This document shows, one piece after another, positions 22,107 to 34,286 of a stretch of 61,468 nucleotides of DNA. The stretch spans positions 1-61,468 of the forward strand of contig NZ_JHXS01000002.1 of the NCBI RefSeq assembly GCF_000687775.1, read 5' to 3'. The notes below the pieces were generated by a model. It was not told the DNA's origin. It did no database searches and saw only the letters and a list, made by a program, of their open reading frames with translations. Positions within the stretch are counted from its first letter, which is position 1. Each line of letters opens with the position of its first letter. A program made the translations under genes and the position numbers. Source of the stretch: Mycoplasmopsis felifaucium ATCC 43428. GTDB lineage: Bacteria; Bacillota_I; Bacilli_A; Mycoplasmatales; Metamycoplasmataceae.

Positions 22107-23159
22107 ATGAAGCGAAGTAAGGATATAATTTATTCAAACTTAAATATTAAAACAATGGAAAAAAAATATAATTCCGTATTAAAAAAGTCTACATTTAGCA
22201 AAAATATTTTACCAATAACCTATAAAACTCCGTTTTTGGAAAAAATTATTAAGTTTTTTATTAAGACAATTATGTTTGCTGTAATTCCTAGATCTTCATG
22301 AAAAAATAATCCAAAAGTCAATGAATTAATTAATAGAATATATCAACGCTTTTCAAGCAGGGATTTTGCTTTTATACCAGTTTCATTTGCGTTTTATTTA
22401 CTGGTTTCATTTGTCCCGATAATGATATCCGTGTTCCTACTATTGAAATTATTACCATTAGGGCTTGAATGGCTGTTTTTCAGTGCTATTTTATCAAGAA
22501 TTATACCTGGCGTAGAATCTCTTGTAGCAGGTGCACAATTTGGAGGTGTTGCAACTTACGCAGTTATAATACCTTTGTTTTTGGCTTCTTTATGAGTTAG
22601 CTCCGGTGGTTTTGCCAAATTTATTTACAGCGAAAACTATATTTATAGACACGAATCAACAGGAAACTGATTTTTGAATAGGCTTAAAGGTTTTATAACT
22701 GTTTTCTGGATTTCTATTTATATTTTTGTTTCAACAACACTGTACTTATACACCTATAAATTGTTCGGTTTCGCAACATCACACGATAAAAATGCTGAAA
22801 ATATTTATTTCTATATTTCATTCTCTCTTTATCTTCTAGTAGGGCTTTATATAGGTTTTTCACTACTTTTCAAAATAAGTCCTGCATTCAAACTGTCATG
22901 AACTCAAGTTGCACCAGGGGCATTAATTGCATCTGTCCCAACTATTATTTTTATCTCTATCTTCGGTTATCTAACTTCATTAATTGACTACAAAAAATTC
23001 GGTGTGTTTGGAACATTTATGTATATCGCATTGTTGGTTTCGATTGCTTCTTATTTTATGTATCTTGGTATAATCGCAAATGAAGGTTATTATAAAACAT
23101 ATCACTCTAGATACACAATAAACAAAAAAACCTGATTTAAGAAGTTCATAAAACACTAA
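22107..23159 (+). CDS. YihY/BrkB-family multi-pass membrane protein
   Basis: A 350-residue integral membrane protein with a basic N-terminal tail of about 65 residues and six predicted membrane segments. The YihY/UPF0761 hallmarks are visible: RFSSRDFAFIPVSFAFYLLVS before the first helices, LWVSSGGFAKFIYSENYIY in the middle, and WTQVAPGALIASVPTIIF before the last helices. The family was once labelled ribonuclease BN, which is wrong; its transport role is still undefined. AAGGAAA lies 6 bases before ATG 22107; a TTG 27 bases upstream in the same frame is less likely. It is flanked by terminators on both sides, so it is a single-gene unit. Confidence 0.85.
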
Positions 23160-23172
23160 AGATTAATATGCT

Positions 23173-23203
23173 AAAATGCCTATTTTATAGGTATTTTATT
23201 TAT
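23173..23203 (+). terminator. Intrinsic terminator after the YihY-family gene
   Basis: Eleven-base stem with one G-T pair (AAAATGCCTAT at 23173-23183 with ATAGGTATTTT at 23187-23197), loop TTT, and a T-rich tail. Confidence 0.7.
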
Positions 23204-23273
23204 TTTATTTAATAAAAGTGGTCCTGATTTTGCCGATTTTAAAATTCCTAAAATTAAATATTAAATTTTAATT

Positions 23274-23279
23274 TATAAT
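23274..23279 (+). promoter_or_regulatory. Candidate -10 box of pyrH-frr
   Basis: TATAAT 32 bases before the pyrH ATG. The leader carries AGAGGAAA, so this unit uses a normal ribosome site. No clear -35 box. Confidence 0.4.
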
Positions 23280-23311
23280 TAAAATAGAATTTAAGAACAT
23301 AAAGAGGAAAA

Positions 23312-24028
23312 ATGAATCATAAGAAAATTTTAATTAAACTTTCAGGTGAAGGCCTTGTCAATAAAGAGAAACATTTAGCAATCGATTACAACCTTGTTGA
23401 AGATATAGCAAGACAACTTAAAGAAATTGTCAAAAAAGGCATACAAGTAAGTGTCGTTGTTGGTGGCGGAAACTTTTGGAGAGGAGCTAGTGCTGCAAAA
23501 AACGGAATTCCAAGAAATAGAGCTGACTACATCGGAATGCTTGCAACAATTATGAATGGTCTCGCTTTAAGAAGCGGTTTTGAAAAAAACGGTTTAAAAG
23601 CCAGAGTTCAATCATCAATTAATATCGATCAGAAAGTTGCAGAAAACTATATTAATGAAAAAACAATAAAATACCTTGAAGATGGTGAAGTTGTTATATT
23701 TGTCGGTGGTACCGGTAGACCTTACTTTACAACAGATACCGCAGCAACCTTGTTCGCCTCTGAAATAGGTGCAGAAGTAATTTTAATGGGCAAAAATGGA
23801 GTGTCAGGCGTATACGATTCAGACCCTAAAGTTAATCCTAACGCAGTCAAATATGACAAAATTTCTTATGATGATATTTTAGATAAAAAATTACAAGTTA
23901 TGGACTTAACAGCTACAAGCATGGCGCGTGATAACAATATAAATTTAATTATTTTCAACATCAATGAAAAAGATTCAATCTTAAGAGCTGTTGAAGGAAA
24001 AATAGAGCACACAGAGGTTACAAAATAA
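23312..24028 (+). CDS. pyrH: UMP kinase
   Basis: Bacterial-type UMP kinase of the amino-acid kinase fold, 238 residues, converting UMP and ATP to UDP and ADP in the cytoplasm. Motifs: ILIKLSGEGLVN at the N-terminus, VVGGGNFWRGA, GTGRPYFTTDTAATLFASEI and GVYDSDPK. The usual length is about 240. Its stop overlaps the frr start by one base, and pyrH-frr is a conserved bacterial pair that links nucleotide supply with ribosome recycling. AGAGGAAA lies before ATG. Confidence 0.96.
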   Translation: MNHKKILIKLSGEGLVNKEKHLAIDYNLVEDIARQLKEIVKKGIQVSVVVGGGNFWRGASAAKNGIPRNRADYIGMLATIMNGLALRSGFEKNGLKARVQSSINIDQKVAENYINEKTIKYLEDGEVVIFVGGTGRPYFTTDTAATLFASEIGAEVILMGKNGVSGVYDSDPKVNPNAVKYDKISYDDILDKKLQVMDLTATSMARDNNINLIIFNINEKDSILRAVEGKIEHTEVTK

Positions 24029-24579
24029 TGGAATTTGATATTTATTTATTAGAATTTGAAGAAGAAACTGAAAAAGTTTTAAATCACTATGTTTTTGAAC
24101 TTTCTAAAATTTCAACTGGTAGAGCAAACCCGCAGTTAATTAAAGGTTTAAAAGTAATGTATTATGATACTTTAACACCGCTTGAAGAATTAGCTAATAT
24201 CAGTGTTCCTGAAGCTCAACAATTATTAATTAAGCCTTTTGATCAAACATGTGTAAGAGATATTATTAAAGCGATAACAAATGCAAGTTTAGGAGTTAAC
24301 CCAGTTGATGAAGGCAGCCAAATAAGAATTACATTCCCACCATTAACAACTGAAAGAAAAAGAGAACTTGTAAAAGGGCTTTCTAAACACACTGAAGTCG
24401 CTAAAGTGGGGGTTAGAAACGTTCGTCAAAACATCAATAAATCAATTAAATCTGACGATGAATTATCTGAAGATGTTCAAAAAAGATATCTTGATGATAT
24501 CCAAAAACTTGTAGATAAAAAAATTATTCATATTGATGATTTAGAAGCTAAAAAAGAAAAAGATATTTTAGCTGTTTAA
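24028..24579 (+). CDS. frr: Ribosome recycling factor
   Basis: Splits post-termination ribosomes together with EF-G. 183 residues, the usual length. The N-terminal helix holds the STGRANPQLI motif with the conserved Arg, and DEGSQIRITFPPLTTERKRE and the KVGVRNVRQNINK helix are intact. It follows pyrH with a one-base overlap and ends at a terminator, so the two genes form a complete operon. Confidence 0.96.
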   Translation: MEFDIYLLEFEEETEKVLNHYVFELSKISTGRANPQLIKGLKVMYYDTLTPLEELANISVPEAQQLLIKPFDQTCVRDIIKAITNASLGVNPVDEGSQIRITFPPLTTERKRELVKGLSKHTEVAKVGVRNVRQNINKSIKSDDELSEDVQKRYLDDIQKLVDKKIIHIDDLEAKKEKDILAV

Positions 24580-24583
24580 TGTT

Positions 24584-24608
24584 AGTTGCCTACTGGGCAA
24601 CTTTTATT
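24584..24608 (+). terminator. Intrinsic terminator after frr
   Basis: AGTTGCC (24584-24590) pairs with GGCAACT (24596-24602) around a 5-base loop; TTTATTTT follows. Confidence 0.85.
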
Positions 24609-24682
24609 TTGGTAAAAAACACTTGTTTTTATCATTTTTTTACAAATTTACATATGTGATCATTTTTCAACAATATTAAGTT

Positions 24683-25195
24683 ATGAAAAGTAAAAAGTTT
24701 TGATTTCTTGGATCTTTCATTTTAATTGGTGCTGCTGTTTCAACCTCTGCAATTGTTTTTACCAATTCGAATACCAAAATAAAAGCTTTAGAAGCTAAGG
24801 ATGGTCATTTTTTCGTCAATGTTTCAGGTGCCGTGAAATACCCTGATAAATACTACTTTGATCATCCCGTTACTTTTTCAGAACTCATCAAACTTATTGA
24901 ACCAAAGCAAAATTCAAATTTATCTAAGTTTAGTTTAAATACCAAATATAACTCAAACACAACATTACACATACCTTATATAAATGAGCTATCAAAAACG
25001 CAAAATTATTATATTAAATGAGAAACTTTAAGCAGCGAAAAAGAGCTAATAGATAGAGGAATTAGTCAAACTATTGCCAAAAAGATAGTTAAGTTTAGAA
25101 AGGACAATAACACAGTATCATGAAAGGAGTTAAATGAATTAAAAGGAATTGGACCAAAAACAATAGAAAAGCTCCAGCAATTTTTAATTTTATAA
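24683..25195 (+). CDS. ComEA-like membrane-anchored DNA-binding protein
   Basis: 170 residues: a signal anchor at about 5-27, a beta-grasp-like segment at about 40-80 (FFVNVSGAVKYP, the SLBB-type start seen in ComEA), an Asn-rich middle, and a C-terminal helix-hairpin-helix region (about 125-168). The latter shows GISQTIAKKIVKFR and then ELNELKGIGPKTIEKL, the two HhH loops that bind the DNA backbone. In competent Gram-positive bacteria ComEA captures DNA and passes it to ComEC, and a comEC-like gene overlaps its 3' end here. The gene has no clear ribosome site. The reduced size and the lack of other competence genes in view leave it open whether uptake works. Confidence 0.75.
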
Positions 25196-26514
25196 GTCCT
25201 CTTATTTTTACATTAGTTTTTCCTATTTTGCTTCATTTATCTGTTAATGCAGCAGAAACATTTTTTATTTGAACTGTACTCTTTTTAGTTCTTTCGTTGA
25301 TATTAGTTTTTATGAATTATAAATATTCATTAATTGTTTTCATATTATGCGCATTATATTTAATCAACCTTATTTTTACAAAATTAAATACATTTATGTT
25401 TGACGGTAATTATGAAATTGAAGGGTCTGTATTAAAACAAACAGATAAATATTTTATATTATCAAACAAAAATGAAAACATACTGGTTTTTAAAAATAAT
25501 TTGAGAGAGGTCAACGAAGGATGTCACATTAGAATTCAAGGATTTGTGACGCACCACTTAGAAAATATCAAACTTGATTATACTTTTATAAAATCAAATA
25601 ACATAAAATATCTTGTACACCGTCCACATATATTAGAAATTAAAAAGTATTCATATAACATATTCAATAACATTGAAAATTATGGTAGTCAGTATAAATA
25701 TTTTAAATTGTACTGAAAAACAGTTGTTTTCGGTATTTATGATACCGATACTACACTAATTGAAACGCTGAAAAAGCTTAATGTTATTCACCTTATAGCT
25801 ATATCGGGGATACATTTTGATTTATTGTTTCTTTTTCTGTTTTTTATTTTTAAACCAATTACTAAAAAATCTAGAATGTTTGGTGGTTTAATTTTTTTAT
25901 TTTTATTTTCATATTTGACCTTATTAAAAAGTTTTATGTCAGGATTACGTGCTATAACAATGCAAGCAACACGTAACATTAATAAGCAACATAACAAAAC
26001 TTTTCAGCCTTTAGATGGTTGATTAATTGCTGCGTTTGTTATATTTTTATTAAATAATAATAATGTATTTTCACTCTCTTTTATACTCACATTCACATGT
26101 TCATTATTCACAATATTAATTCCAAATATATTATCTAATATACCTATAAAACAGGTTTATAAAAATATTCTTGTTGGTGTTATAATCTACATAATACTGA
26201 TACCATTTATGTTGAAAATAAACAAATGATTCAACTTTTTAGGAATTTTTATTGCATTATTTTTATTACCATTATTTGAACTAATATTTATATGTTCAAT
26301 ATTATTGTTTTGAAATACTGAAGTTTTAAATTTATTCTATAGAGTGATCAACTATATATTAGAGTTTTTATCAAAGAATACACCAGCAATTAAAAATAAT
26401 CTTGAAGTTAGTTGATCGCTAATTTTTTTAAGCTTATCCATCTGGTGTTTTGGAATTACGATAATAAATCAAATAAAAAAACCAGCAGATGCTGGAATGG
26501 TTAACTTTCGTTAA
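25120..26514 (+). CDS. ComEC/Rec2-like DNA channel membrane protein, lacking the nuclease domain
   Basis: A 464-residue multi-pass membrane protein. Two helices are followed by a soluble beta-rich segment at about 110-180 and then the ComEC core, with LNVIHLIAISGIHFDLLFLFLF (the conserved GxH-type helix), YLTLLKSFMSGLRAITMQ and about eight helices. B. subtilis ComEC has about 770 residues with a C-terminal metallo-beta-lactamase domain; that domain is absent here. I took ATG 25120, the first ATG after the in-frame stop, giving a 76-base overlap with the comEA-like gene; a start near 25295 (TTG) would remove the first helices. The last codons run through the terminator of the opposing tRNA genes. 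Confidence 0.72.
26475..26495 (-). terminator. Terminator of the tRNA-Cys/tRNA-Arg unit, inside comEC
   Basis: On the minus strand CCAGC/GCTGG (26482-26486 with 26491-26495, 4-base loop) is followed by seven T. It starts 22 bases after the CCA end of tRNA-Arg and lies within the last codons of the comEC-like gene on the other strand. Confidence 0.75.
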
Positions 26515-26516
26515 TT

Positions 26517-26593
26517 TGGCGCGCCCAAGAGGAGTCGAACCCCTAACCTTTTGGTCCGTAGCCAAACACTCTGTCCAATTGAGCTATGGGCGC
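26517..26593 (-). tRNA. tRNA-Arg (anticodon ACG)
   Basis: Full cloverleaf on the minus strand. The acceptor GCGCCCA pairs with TGGGCGC, the anticodon stem TTTGG/CCAAA encloses the loop CTACGGA, and a T-arm with GGTTCGA-type loop is present. The discriminator is G, and CCA is encoded in the DNA. A34 is presumably read as inosine to decode CGN codons. It lies 6 bases after tRNA-Cys. Confidence 0.96.
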
Positions 26594-26599
26594 ATAATT

Positions 26600-26675
26600 T
26601 GGAGGCACCAACCGGACTCGAACCGGTACATCGGAGTTTTGCAGACTCGTGCCTTGGCCATTTGGCTATGGTGCC
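26600..26675 (-). tRNA. tRNA-Cys (anticodon GCA)
   Basis: Full cloverleaf on the minus strand. The acceptor GGCACCA pairs with TGGTGCC, the anticodon stem GAGT/ACTC encloses CTGCAAA, and the T-stem is ACCGG/CCGGT. The discriminator is U, the main identity element for Cys, and CCA is encoded. It is substrate of the CysS at 18432. Confidence 0.97.
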
Positions 26676-26771
26676 ATGTGAAGGCCTAATGTTTCTATTT
26701 AATTATAATACTAAAATAGATTTTAATAAATATAAAATTAGTTCACACATTAAAAATATTTTATAAATAAT

Positions 26772-27770
26772 TTATTTGTATTCAGCTACAAAATCTATTA
26801 AATTAGAAGGGTTTTTATTTTCATATAGCACTTCAATAATACTATTTAAAAATGGAACATTAATATCTTTGTGAGAATCTAAAATGCTCTTTAAAATTTT
26901 AGCGTTATGGTACCCTTCAATGGTTTTTTTATTTTTTTCTAAGGTAGCTAAAAGTCCATTTTTTGCAACTTCATAACCAAATGAAAAGTTTCTACTTTTA
27001 GGACTTGAACAAGTTAGGAAAATATCGCCAATTCCTGCTAATTCAAAGCCTAATTGATCATTACCATTAGGATACATTTTTTTATAAATTGTATGAATCT
27101 CTTTGACGCCTATAGATAATAAAGCCGCCTGCGGATTTTGATATGGCATCATATAATTAATCATACCAATCCCTATAGCTAAAACGTTTTTAAGAGAAGC
27201 AAATAATTCACTTCCTTTTTCATCTTCATTAATGACCGCTCTAAAAGTGTCACAATTAAATAACGAAGATACTTCTTTTAAATATGAAACATTTGGACCA
27301 ACAATGTTGACCATTGTTAAATAATTTCTAAACACTTCAACTGCAAATGATGGGCCTATTAAAGTACAATAATTATTTATATGTTCTCCAAATTGTTCAT
27401 CAATAACATCAGAGAAGAATTTACTTGTTACTGAATCAATTCCTTTTGCGACATTTATAATATTGATTTTTTTGCTACCGATTACAGATTTAATTTTTTC
27501 CAACACAGAACATATAGCATTAGATGGTACAGCAAGAACAACATAATCAAAATCAGATAGAGCCTTTTCTAAATCGAGTGTCGCATTAACATTTAGAGGG
27601 TTATTGAACTTAATATCTTCAAAATATTTTGAATTTATACCTTTGTTTATATCTTCAATTTCTCTCGAATCGATTCCTCATAATGTCACTAAATTATTAT
27701 TTTTAGATAAAACCGAAGCAAGAGCACTTGCTCAAGCACCAGTACCGATAAAAGTTATTTTCTTATTCAT
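26772..27770 (-). CDS. gpsA: Glycerol-3-phosphate dehydrogenase, NAD(P)-dependent
   Basis: Interconverts dihydroxyacetone phosphate and sn-glycerol 3-phosphate, the backbone for membrane phospholipids; cytoplasmic, 332 residues. The N-terminal nucleotide fold is ITFIGTGAWASALA. The middle has the IGPSFAVEV substrate region (GPSFA motif) and a KNVLAIGIG helix with the catalytic Lys. The C-terminal region has FELAGIGDIFLTCSSPKSRN. It is the last gene of mnmE-tatD-rsmA-gpsA, overlapping rsmA by 8 bases (ATG inside the rsmA stop region). Confidence 0.93.
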
Positions 27771-28560
27771 ATCTACAACCTTCTCCATTTAAAAATTTGT
27801 ATAGATTTAAAATTGTTTTTAAATCTAGCTCCTGAATTCTTGCGTTCTCGCTTAAATTTAAAATATTAAAAACTTTTAGGACTATATCTTTGCTATATGT
27901 CTGCGAAAGAGATCAAATTAATTTCTTTCTTCTTTGTAAAAAGCATAGTTTGAAAAAATCTTTTAAATTATAATAATTATCTTGTTTGTCTTGGTGAAAA
28001 TTAAATGACACAATTGCCGAATCTACCTTGGGTATAGGAGTAAAATTCTTTTTACCAATAAATAATTCTTTTTTGACATCAGCCACATATTGACATGTAA
28101 TACTTAATTTACTATATTCAGGACTGTTTGGTCTAGCAACTATTCTTTCAGCAACTTCATTTTGAACCATTAAAACAGCTCTTTTGAGTAAAAATCTATT
28201 GTCAATTATTTTAAAAATAATGTCACTTGTAATGTAGTAAGGAATGTTCCCAACTACTTCAAAACCGTCATAAAGAGATAAATCTTTTTGTAAAAAATCA
28301 CCCTCAATCACTGTTTTACAGTCATTATCAAAAATTTGTAGATCATCCAAAACTTGGATCATGTCTTTATCTATTTCAAAAGCTATAAACTTGTTAGTTT
28401 CATTAATAATCTCTTTTGTTATTGCACCCAACCCGGGTCCAATCTCAATAATTTTCTTCCCTGCTGGATTTATTACATTAACTATTTTTTGAATAGTTTG
28501 CTTGTTATTAAGGAAATTTTGGCCAAATTTCTTTTTTGCTTTAATGTTTTCTTGATACAT
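27763..28560 (-). CDS. rsmA: 16S rRNA dimethyladenosine transferase (KsgA)
   Basis: Dimethylates two adjacent adenosines (A1518/A1519 in E. coli numbering) in the 3' hairpin of 16S rRNA with S-adenosylmethionine, a late step of 30S assembly. 265 residues, the usual length. Motifs: KKKFGQNFLNN at the N-terminus, IEIGPGLGAIT for cofactor binding, the catalytic NIPYYITSDIIFK, and FTPIPKVDSAIVSF. A loss of this methylation gives kasugamycin resistance in many bacteria. The gene overlaps tatD by 20 bases at its 5' end and gpsA by 8 bases at its 3' end. Confidence 0.96.
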
Positions 28561-29314
28561 CTAGTTTAAATAACTCCTTAGCATTTTTTAAGATTTTATC
28601 AGCAAATTTTTCAATAGGCATGTCTTTTAATCCTGCGATAAAGTTTGCAGTATAAATCACATAATTGGGGTAGTTTTTCATTCCTCTTTTAGTTGCAGGG
28701 GTTAAATATGGCGAATCAGTTTCAGTTAAAATTCTTTCAACGGGTAATCATTTAACCACCTCAATTGTTTTTGAAGCATTTTTATAAGTTACGGTTCCGC
28801 TAAAGCTAAAATAACAACCTAAATCATAAAATTTTTTAGCTCATTCTATATCCCCGCTATATGTGTGAATCATAAATTTAACCATCGGAAATTGTTTCAT
28901 AATTTCGTATAGGTCCTCATATGAATCTCTCATATGAACTACAACAGGTAAATTATGTTCTTTGGCAACTTCAATCTGAGCAATGAATGATTCCTTTTGT
29001 TTTTCTTTATTAGTTTCGGAATAGTAATAATCTAAGCCAATCTCTCCAATAGCAACAACATCATTTGTTAATTGTTGTTTTATTATGTCAGCGTCTTGCT
29101 TTCCAGTAGATTCATTTGGATGAATCCCAATTACTGGATATGTATAGTTAAAATGTTTACAAATATTCAAAACTTCTTCATTCTCTTGAGCATTGCAGCC
29201 AGTTACTAGCATCGCAGAAACACCTTTATTATAGGCTTTTTCAACAACTTGATAATTATCTTCATAATAGATTTTTAAAGGGTGCATATGGCAATCAATA
29301 TATTTTATAGACAT
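28541..29314 (-). CDS. TatD-family metal-dependent DNase
   Basis: Cytoplasmic TIM-barrel hydrolase of the TatD/YabD family, 257 residues. Metal ligands are visible in the DCHMHP segment at 7-12 (HxH), the Glu in GEIGLDYYY, the His in PVVVHMRD, the His in MIHTYSG, and the Asp in LTETDSPYLTP. Family members are 3'-5' exonucleases, and some act on DNA repair intermediates or tRNA. A strong AAGGAGA site precedes ATG. tatD next to rsmA is conserved in Firmicutes (yabD-rnmV-ksgA); the RNase M5 gene usually between them is absent here. Confidence 0.9.
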
Positions 29315-29324
29315 TTATCTCCTT

Positions 29325-30668
29325 CTATTTACCAAGACAGAAATTCTTAAACATTTCATCTAATAATAGCTCATTATCTGCTCTCCCTGTGATATCTGTT
29401 AAAAATGATCAAGCTTGTCTTAGATCAACTATTACAAGATCCGAATAATAACCCTGTTTTATAGCACTAATCGCATCATACACAGAATTTAATGCTTGCT
29501 TAATTAGCGAAAGTTGTCTTGAATTATTTAAGAATTCAATATTAGTATAATCAACATCTTTAAATATTTCAGCTAGTTTTTCTTTCAAGACCTCAACATT
29601 ATTGTTTTTTGCACTAATATAGATATAGCTATTGTTTTTTTCAGTATTTGCAGCTAGATCTATTTTATTATAAACAGGTATGTATTTTTTACCTTTTGAA
29701 ATAGTATTCTCTTCTATTTCTCTATCAGATTCATCGTCTTCTTGTGTCAAATCGTGAACATGAATAACAACATCTGCATCATCAATTTGCTGTAATGATT
29801 TTTTGATACCAATTTGTTCAATTAATTCATCAGTTTTTCTAATTCCTGCAGTATCAATAAATTTGAATAGAAAACCTTTATATTGGAAAGAGGCTTCCAC
29901 TAAATCTCTAGTAGTTCCTGCAATATCAGTTACTATTGCCTTATCTTGTTCTAAAATTGCATTTAGTAATGAACTTTTCCCAACATTAGGTTTCCCTAAA
30001 ATTGCTACTTTGACTCCTTCAAAAATCAACCTTGAATTTTCGCTTAATTCAACTGCTTTATCCAGTTTTTGGCTTAATTTAACTAATCTTGGAAGCAATT
30101 TTTCGGTGAAAGGATCTTCAAAATCATACTCAGGATAATCGATAGCTACTTCCATTTCACCAATCAAATACGAAAGTTCAGCCCTAAGTTCATTAACAAA
30201 CTTAGAAGTACTGCCATCAAACTTACTAATTGCCATTTGAGTTTGTTTTATAGTGCTAGAATGAATTAAATCATTTATAGCTTCTGCTTTAATTAAATCC
30301 ATTTTACCGTTTATGAAACTACGACGACTAAATTCGCCTGGTTCAGCCAGCCTTGCTCCATTAGCTAATAATAATTCCAAAATACGATTTGAAACAACAA
30401 CACCTCCGTGACAATTAATTTCAACAGTGTCTTGCCCAACAAAATTATTTTTACCTATATATCACATACATAAAACTTCATCAACAAGTTGATTATTATT
30501 AAAATTATCAACTATTGTTCCAAATGTTATTGTTTGGTTTTTGCCAACTTTTCCAGTGAAAATTTTTTTTACGATTGCAATACTGTCATCCCCTGAAACT
30601 CTAATAATTGCAATTGCTTGATTAATTTTTCCGCCAGATGAAATTGCTGCTATTGTATCATTAATCAT
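29325..30668 (-). CDS. mnmE: tRNA modification GTPase MnmE
   Basis: GTPase that, with MnmG, modifies the wobble uridine of tRNAs (5-carboxymethylaminomethyl or related group). 447 residues, the usual length. The N-terminal folate-binding domain has DTIAAISSG and the [11 protein letters not shown] segment. [22 protein letters not shown] follows. The G domain has GKPNVGKS (about 225-232), DIAGTTRD and a DTAG switch II, with an NKID specificity motif. The protein ends in CLGK, the catalytic C-terminal motif. First gene of mnmE-tatD-rsmA-gpsA. There is no Shine-Dalgarno sequence; TAAAAT lies 9 bases before ATG, so the message may be nearly leaderless. Confidence 0.96.
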
Positions 30669-30776
30669 AATAATTAAATTTTACACAATAAAATTACTAA
30701 ATTGTGGTTTAAACGTGTGTATATTTTTAAAATAATATTTTTAAAAATAAAAATAGAAATTTCTGAATTAAAAAAT

Positions 30777-31475
30777 ATGAATATATCAAACATCAAAATT
30801 AACAATAAAATTTTTAAATATACTGTTTTAAAATTTTTGAAATTAGTTGATGCAGTTAAATCCATATCCTTTATAAAAAAATGGAACTGCAATCGATTCG
30901 ATTTGAGAATCCGGTTAATGATCACTTTAAGTTTTGTTTTACACGCTTTAGGAATACATAATTGCAAAAAAATATTTTTCAAATATAAACAAAATAAAGA
31001 AAAACTTAAATTCGATATAGAAGAAAATAAATTAACTTTTGATTTGTTGATTACCGAAATGAATAAAAACAAAAGAAATATCTTTTTAAAGAAAATAAAC
31101 GCTGTTTTATTATTTATTAAATGTTGAAACGAGTCTAATTTAACTAATGATTTTGAATTTTTTAAAATTAAAAATGAAAACCACAATTTTGACGAATTAT
31201 CTTATAAGTCGGCTTTGGTGGTGATATCTAAAGAAGATAGCCAAAAGAAAAGATTAGCTATTTTTGGCCTCCCTTGCGATATATATAAAATTAATTATAT
31301 AAAAGCAAATAAATGTTTTTTAAATAGCTCTAAAACAGTAATGAATACAGTTTTTCTGCCGATAAGTCTAAAATATAGATCTTTTAGTCAAAATGAATTG
31401 AATAATTTTAATAAAATTGATATTTCATTTTGAAATTACAGAGCAAATAAAAAAGGCAACAGTGTTGCCTTATAA
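30777..31475 (+). CDS. Hypothetical basic protein between mnmE and gap
   Basis: A plus-strand frame of 232 codons from ATG 30777, open if TGA is Trp. The same frame extends upstream to a TTG at 30702. I do not recognise the family. The N-terminal half is Lys/Ile-rich and basic with a hydrophobic stretch near 55-70 (MITLSFVLHALGI); the C-terminal half is more mixed, with SALVVISKEDSQKKRLAIFGLP. No signal peptide or metal motif is visible. It is divergent from mnmE and convergent with gap, so it is transcribed alone. Its last codons run through the gap terminator. The minus-strand frame over the same bases is low-complexity and looks like a shadow. Confidence that it is a real gene is moderate. 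Confidence 0.6.
31449..31469 (-). terminator. Intrinsic terminator of gap
   Basis: On the minus strand GGCAAC/GTTGCC (31455-31460 with 31464-31469, loop of 3) is followed by six T. It begins 14 bases after the gap stop codon and lies within the 3' coding end of the hypothetical gene on the plus strand. Confidence 0.85.
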
Positions 31476-31482
31476 AATAATA

Positions 31483-32568
<1,086 letters not shown>

Positions 32569-32620
32569 TTAATAGTTTAAAAGTTATTTTAATAAACATG
32601 TGGGATCTTTTCCATATTGA

Positions 32621-33911
<1,291 letters not shown>

Positions 33912-34038
33912 TATTTACCTCTTTTATAGTATTTTTAGTTATTTGTATTGAAAAATATTTTCTTTGTTTTTAAATACAAATTTGTTTACTGTTTAATCAT
34001 ATTACAAATATTTTACCAAAATTAAAATATTAAATTTT

Positions 34039-34069
34039 TTGACTGAGGTTTTGCTTATTTATATATAAT
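34039..34069 (+). promoter_or_regulatory. Promoter of rpmH-rnpA-yidC
   Basis: TTGACT (34039-34044) and TATAAT (34064-34069) with a 19-base spacer, 41 bases before the rpmH ATG. The leader contains AGGAGG. This is the most consensus-like promoter in the window. Confidence 0.65.
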
Positions 34070-34110
34070 TTAAAAATATATTTAAATTAATTTTTTTATA
34101 GGAGGTTTTT

Positions 34111-34260
34111 ATGAGTTTAAGAACATACCAACCAAGCAAAAGAACAAGAGCTAAAGTTCACGGATTCCGTGCAAGAATGGCTACTGCTAACGGTAGAAAA
34201 GTTTTAGCCGCTAGAAGAGCTAAAGGTAGAGCAAGATTAACTGTTTCGGACGCAAAATAA
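34111..34260 (+). CDS. rpmH: 50S ribosomal protein L34
   Basis: A 49-residue, very basic ribosomal protein. The L34 pattern is visible: [20 protein letters not shown], then [19 protein letters not shown] perfect AGGAGG lies 6 bases upstream. rpmH-rnpA-yidC near dnaA is the ancestral bacterial origin-region order. Confidence 0.97.
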   Translation: MSLRTYQPSKRTRAKVHGFRARMATANGRKVLAARRAKGRARLTVSDAK

Positions 34261-34286
34261 AACAATAGACTGGTGTCTACAAAATT

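Noticed and set aside
25297-25716. TTG at 25297 as the beginning of a separate small gene
   Set aside because: The frame is open upstream to ATG 25120 and codes for hydrophobic helices that belong to the ComEC-like protein.
30674-31186. Minus-strand frame of 170 residues over the hypothetical gene
   Set aside because: The product is almost only Phe, Leu, Ile, Lys and Ser, as expected for the complement of an A-rich coding strand; the plus-strand frame is longer and more protein-like.
33912-34110. T-box or other riboswitch upstream of serS (and in the cysS spacer 18222-18431)
   Set aside because: I found no T-box core sequence or stem with specifier loop; only AT-rich spacer and promoter-like boxes are visible.
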